From the NCBI RefSeq assembly GCF_000516985.1, contig NW_006917092.1:62001-126000 (forward strand): 64,000 bases of DNA, in the 5' to 3' direction. The notes below the pieces were generated by a model. That model was not told where the DNA came from. It searched no databases and was given only the letters and a program-made list of their open reading frames with translations. Positions 59,212-64,000 of this stretch are shown here, piece after piece (position 1 is the first letter of the stretch; the number at the start of each line of letters is the position of its first letter). The translations under genes were made by a program, and so were the position numbers. The stretch is from Pestalotiopsis fici W106-1 (lineage: Eukaryota; Ascomycota; Sordariomycetes; Amphisphaeriales; Sporocadaceae).

Positions 59212-60363
59212 TATACATCAATCAATGTCGCACTATGGGGCATTGTATTGACGCTACATGCCGTCGTTTCCAGCTATGGTGGCCTCCTGACCGTTCGATT
59301 CTTCCTGGGTGTATTTGAAGCTACAGTCACCCCAGCCTTTGTCATTGTCACCTCAATGTGGTACAAGCAGAATGAGCAAGGCCGTCGCGTTGGTTACTGG
59401 TTAGCCTGCAACGGTATCACGCTCATAATCATGGCGGCTGTTGGCTATGGACTGTCTGGCGTTACCAATGCTGCTATTGCCTCGTGGAAAATTCTCTTCC
59501 TGATCCTGGGCCTCATGACTACTGTCACTGGTGGTTTCTGTTTCTGGTTCATGCCCGACAATGTCTTGAACGCACGCTTCTTGAACGACAAGGAAAGATC
59601 TATTGCCGTTGAGCGCATTCGAGGAAACTTCCAGGGTATGGGTAATCGCACCTGGAAATGGAATCAGTTTTTCGAGGCGTTCAGAGACCCCCGTACCTAC
59701 CTTTATGTCCTTTTCTCGGCACTCATGAACATCCCCAACGGTGGCATCACGACCTTTGGCTCCCTCACCATTGCATCGTTTGGCTTCGGTTCTCGCATGG
59801 CGTTGCTCCTGGGCGCTCCGTCCGGTATTTTCGATATGGGAGGCAAACTGCTCTTCACTTGGCTTTCCGACAAGTACAAGGACAGGTCACTCTTCTCGTT
59901 TATCGCCATTCTCTTTCCCATGTTGGGCGGCATTCTGATGATTACGCTCCCTCAAGATGCAAAGGCTGGCTTGCTCGTCGGATACTACTTGATCAGCGTC
60001 TCCGGTGCCTCCTGGGGGCTTGTCATGGTAATGATCTCCAACAACACTCTCGGATATACCAAAAAGGCCACCGTGAACGGGCTGCAAATCCTCGCATACG
60101 GTGCCGGCAATTGGATCGGGCCCCAGACCTTCCGGTCTAACGAGGCTCCGGAATATCATAGCGGAAAGCTGATGGTGGCAATCATGTATGGCGCTGCGGC
60201 GTGTGTGCTCATTGTCATCCGTTTCATCAACATTCGAGAGAACAAACGTAGAGATCGGGTCCAGGAAGAGTCTGGCACAGCCCAAGTCACTGAGGAAATT
60301 GAGAGAGCCAAGTTTATGGGTCTCACTGATTTTGAGCAACCTCACTTCCGCTACGTTCTTTGA

Positions 60364-61000
60364 GTATACCTACATACCTACACTGGTACCCTACATTCAT
60401 TTGAATCAACTTGACCGTTGTAAAGAACTATAGGCTATATTGTTTTATGTAGTGTTTGTTTCCTTTTCGGGGCGGTGGCGAATGGTACCAGTGACCCTCA
60501 CCTGAACTGAACTTATTTTCTTTTTAGCTAGCTATGAATTGAGATTATTCTAAGATATGGATGATGTAATGCAATAGTTGAGCCAAAGTCTGCGTACAAC
60601 GAAATAGATTAATCTACAGTTCTGAGAATGTATCCATGAGAAAAGTTTAATGGAATAATGGTTGTGAAAGAGAAAGAAAAGAAATTGTATGATAAAATGA
60701 TAAGAGATATTCCTTTTTATTTCATTCTTTTCGAACATCAATAAATTTGTACAGATTCTGAGGAATATTGAAAATAATATCGCATCAGTGCACAAATATC
60801 CGGTTACTTGTGTAGGTACCTAGTCTCCTACTGAATTCGTTGCATTTTTCGTTCACTTGACATCTACGTGAATCGGCTTACTTTTTGAGAGAAACCGTCA
60901 TGAGTATCTTGGCATCTTGACCTTTTCGTCAGTTAAATATATACATAGCATCCGTTCCAAGATTCTGGAGTACGTATTGCAAGAACCATTCCGACAGCAT
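60364..61000. other. Convergent gap between transporter and second BVMO
   Basis: About 640 bp, AT-leaning, holding two 3' regions. No credible gene was found. Confidence 0.45.
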
Positions 61001-63031
61001 TTATTCCGCTGATTGGACCATGAAGTCAAGGAAATCCTCATCGGGCAGCTCTGGCTGCATGTCACCGCCCTCCAGCATGCCCAAATACCAACTCAAATCC
61101 TGCCCACTAAACTCTCGGGCAGCGAAGCCATTTCCAAAATAGCCAAAACGGTTGCTTGTTGTGTAGCTGAGATTATAGTCCTCCCAACGCGGGTTTTCCA
61201 TAGTCTCAAAAAAGTGGATACGAGAGCCGGGCCACATCATGATTTCACCGTCAACGGTGCCTTGCTTGAACCAGGATCTACATGGAGATGACCATGCGGT
61301 ACGTGGGAGAAACTGGCGGCGGTGCTGAATGAAGTCATCGACAGCTTCCTGTTTTGGGTCGAATGAAGTAACCCCCTCAGAAGACATCTTGTCCAGGATT
61401 TTTACAAAATGTTTGGCCAGAAGCTCCGTAATGGGAAGGAAACTACCGTGACCATAGGGTCCATAGGGCCCGTTAAAGATCAAGTAGTTGGGGAAGTGAG
61501 GAACCGTGATGGATAAGTAAGTGCTGGGCTGGCTGTGCCACTCGTCGCTGAGACTCTTCTGGTCTCGACCAATGGTGGGATAGGCTGGCTTCCAGCTAAC
61601 ATCAAAGCCTGTGGCGCAAACGATGACGTCGAACTCATGCTCAACGCCATCAGTGGTAAGAACGCCCTTTGGTGTGATCTCCTGGATGGCTGTAGGCACA
61701 ACCGTGACATTTTCCTCGCACAGGGCTTCGAGATAGCCGTTGCCAGGGGTCGGGCGGCGGCATCCAACAGCAAAGTTCTTGGGGACAATAAGGTCAGCAA
61801 TCTCGGGCTTGGAGGCAAGCTTGCGACGCATCTCCTTCTCCGCAAACTACATAAAGAGTTTTTCAGTTAGTATAACGGCCCCATGTTCACGTAATCAGAC
61901 ATAATATTCTTACTGCTCGGGCGTCCATTTGCTCCTGGGATCCATTCAAGATGAAGCGGAATCGCGAGTTGAGCTCGGACTCAATCTTTTTGCGATAGGC
62001 GAGATACTTTTGGGGATTCTCGGCCAAGATCGTCTTTTGTTTCTCCGAATATGTAAAGTTGCTCCCATTCTTGCCTGCAAATCTTTGGCCAAAGCCAGCC
62101 GTCACCCAGCCGGGGCTGCGAATGAAACACTCCATCTCGCCAACAACTGATTTCACCAAAACGTCAGCAAGATCGAACCGCGCCGAAATGTAATAATCCA
62201 TTTAACTCACTCGGTTGAATACTGGGCACAATTTGAACTGCTGACGAGCCCGAACCAATGACTCCCACTTTCTTTCCCTTGAGGTCAACCGAGTAGTCCC
62301 AGTTGGCACTATGCAGCATGGGGCCCTGGAACAGCTCACGACCCTTGATGGCAGGCCATTTCCACTTGTTGAGAACGCCGGTGGCATTGATGAAAACATG
62401 CGCCTTATCCTCAATGACATCATTTGGATCGTCTCCCCGTTGGATCTTTACGTGCCACATTTTTTCCTCTTCATTCCAAAATGCCCCGACGACACGATGT
62501 GACAACTTGATGTAGCGCATGAGGCCATACTTGTCGACGATGTTTTGAAAGTAAGCCAAAATCTCTGATGCGCTTGAGTAGCTGTGAATACCCAGTTAGT
62601 AATGATTATTGCTTGTTTCGCTTTCTTCTCGATTGGCTAGTAGGGAGGACATACAAGGAGGACCATTTTGTCGAAGGCGCCCAGGACAGTTGATAGTTTA
62701 CTGATGGAATGTCGCAGCCGCAGCCAGGGTACTTGTTCTCGTACCAGGTACCACCAATGGAGGGATTCTTTTCGTAGCAGACAAGATCCAGATCCAGGTT
62801 ACTCTCCTGCACCTCGTGAGCAAAGTTGATGGCGCTTGCCCCAGCACCGACGCAGAGAACACGCAATTGCCGTTTAGTTCTGCTAGGTTCTTCAATGATT
62901 TTATACTCTGCAGTAGGCGCATCGTCAGCCATGTCGGCTGACTTGACCTGAACCTGAATATCTGCGGTTGACTTGGCGTTGGCCAGCTTGCTAGTGGGAA
63001 CAGCATCCACAGTGATGCCAAGAGAACCCAT
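61001..63031 (-). CDS. Baeyer-Villiger-type flavin monooxygenase (second copy)
   Basis: Four exons (63031-62655, 62581-62211, 62146-61914, 61846-61001) give 608 residues. A non-conserved N-terminal stretch of about 55 residues precedes the FAD motif VGAGASAINFA. NPSIGGTWYENKYPGCGCD and the fingerprint FQGPMLHSANWDYS follow, then the NADPH motif GSGSSAVQI and the ATGFDVSWKP block. It differs from the copy at 23.6-25.8 kb in exon pattern and sequence, so it is a distant paralogue and not a recent duplicate. The family inserts oxygen next to a carbonyl or oxidises N or S. It lies beside the oxoprolinase cluster but convergent with its broken transporter; membership in the cluster is uncertain. 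Confidence 0.9.
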
Positions 63032-64000
63032 GTCCGCGAATCTGTATGTGTGTCTTTCAGTTGTCTGTTAAAAGATCGAGCAGTTCTTAGTTTGAAGTGC
63101 ACCGCGAAGAAAATGTTTCAATGAAGATAGAAATCTTCGTGAGACTGCGGGTTGGACAGATGCAAGATACAAGAAGGCAGTGATATCCTGAAATTCGCTG
63201 TTGCTACCTGGCTATAAACTCTAGCATTGATATGTGCATGTAAAGCTACCATTCCATTCAATCATCGGACGACAGTACGAGGAACCGCAAAAAGTCCAGT
63301 GCCTGGCCGTCACTCCCCCTCCACTTTCATCATTGTCCACCTCCACCTCCACCTCCACCTCCACCTTCCCCAGCTGCTTGCGGCGTGACTCGCTCGTGCG
63401 ACGCCACGATGTGGACTGCCCCTATCTAGGTACCCCAGACTTAGGTATCGAGCGCTAATTTCTGGAACTAAATCAGTAGGACTTTGATAGATTGATTTGA
63501 CGTGTTTCGATTGATGGAATAATGGCATACAAATCCTTCCATCTCTGGACCTGGGGGTGATGCCGAGAGAAGCATCCTGGCTGGCTAGCCGCCTACACGA
63601 TCCCACAAATTTCAATATTTTGAAATCTGAGAAATATTTTATCGTCCGTGGAGAAAGAGAGGCGACGGACCTAAGGAGAGAGAAAAGAGAAAGAAGACGC
63701 AGTGCTTGCTGTCGACCCCGCACATATCGAATGTTTTCAATATATACGGACAATCATCTACATACATGATCAATTCATTGAACTACGCAATTATAGCATT
63801 TTTCAAGTTAATTGTTCAATACCTATGTACGCGTTGATAATGTCCTGTGTCCTTCACTCACCCTGCATCGTGATGATAAGTTTTAAATTTTGCTGTCAAG
63901 CGTGATGTTCTAATGTTAAAATGTCGGGGTTCATAAATGGTGAGACGTAAATAAGGAGCCAAATCATCTTTGTATCAAGCCAAAGAGGACTTTTCCAAAT
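63032..64000. promoter_or_regulatory. Upstream region of the second BVMO and window edge
   Basis: Contains the BVMO promoter with a (CCACCT)n microsatellite at 63337-63366. Beyond it to the window end I see no coding signature. Confidence 0.5.
63337..63366. repeat. (CCACCT)n microsatellite, five units
   Basis: Five perfect hexamers about 305 bp upstream of the second BVMO start. Confidence 0.9.

Larger units (their letters stand above)
57863..59213 (+). mobile_element. RIP-mutated Tc1/mariner-type DNA transposon
   Basis: The element spans 57865-59211 (1347 bp), flanked by TA at 57863-57864 and 59212-59213. Its ends form imperfect inverted repeats of about 26 bp sharing CGGAACTTTATAT and CGTGC. 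The interior is AT-rich with stops in all frames. A transposase remnant YSPDFNPIEYV followed by ELKKQIRK near 58839-58895 matches the third catalytic block (PDLNPIEhvW) of Tc1/mariner enzymes. TA target duplication fits this superfamily. Confidence 0.88.
57370..60363 (+). pseudogene. Dal5/allantoate-permease-type MFS transporter, split by a Tc1/mariner insertion
   Basis: Exon 1 is 57370-57761. Exon 2 starts at 57820, is interrupted after 57864, and resumes at 59214 to the stop at 60363. The N-terminal tail is followed by WIYAIQFADKISLNYASLMG and FPTTYLLRRLPIAKY. After the insertion come TSINVALWGIVL, VRFFLGVFEATVTPAF and MWYKQNEQGRR. Setting aside the element and one TA copy, the halves rejoin in the same frame, so no other damage is evident in the host gene. 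The element interrupts coding sequence, not an intron, and carries many stops, so a full transporter is not made as it stands. It belongs to the same broad family as the intact transporter at 47.4 kb. No RIP-like decay is visible in the flanks. Confidence 0.9.

Overview
The window is nuclear DNA of a filamentous ascomycete, most likely a Sordariomycete of the Hypocreales. The evidence is: many short spliceosomal introns (about 50-90 nt) with CTAAC/CTGAC-like branch sites, fungal gene families (Zn2Cys6 regulators, GUF1, a SOM1/Flo8-type LisH protein, SVOP- and Dal5-type transporters), and two transposable elements mutated by RIP (repeat-induced point mutation). The genus-level guess is inference. 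Exon boundaries below were worked out by hand and close in frame for every gene model except those flagged as broken.

Layout. 1-3.3 kb: no gene, ending in a pyrimidine-rich leader. 3.3-6.0 kb: LisH transcription factor of the Flo8/SOM1 type. 6-12.5 kb: gene-poor. 12.5-18 kb: secreted GH16 glucanase, mitochondrial GUF1, and a secreted rhamnogalacturonan acetylesterase-like SGNH hydrolase. 19.3-25.8 kb: a compact oxidative locus made of a Zn2Cys6 regulator, a Rieske oxygenase and a Baeyer-Villiger-type flavin monooxygenase. 26.05-33.6 kb: a complete, heavily RIP-mutated Ty3/gypsy chromovirus with 515-bp LTRs, a TCATT target duplication and an antisense ORF before the 3' LTR. 33.9-41.8 kb: SVOP-like transporter, cupin, peroxisomal FAD amine oxidase, BBE-like FAD oxidase, and a frameshifted NmrA-like gene.

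42.7-60.4 kb looks like a nitrogen-compound assimilation cluster: a 1319-residue 5-oxoprolinase/hydantoinase, a Dal5-type transporter, a Zn2Cys6 regulator, a D-2-hydroxyacid dehydrogenase, an M20 amidohydrolase, a 2-oxoglutarate/Fe(II) oxygenase and a second Dal5-type transporter. The last gene is broken in its coding sequence by a RIP-mutated Tc1/mariner element flanked by TA duplications. The cluster promoters carry GATA-type, Gcn4-type and CGG/CCG elements. 61.0-63.0 kb holds a second Baeyer-Villiger-type monooxygenase.

Points most worth a second look: the regulator-Rieske-BVMO locus with a CGG-N11-CCG palindrome in its shared promoter; the oxoprolinase cluster; the transposon-killed transporter; a GA-AG intron in one regulator; several GC-AG introns; and a RIP pattern that spares GpCpA.
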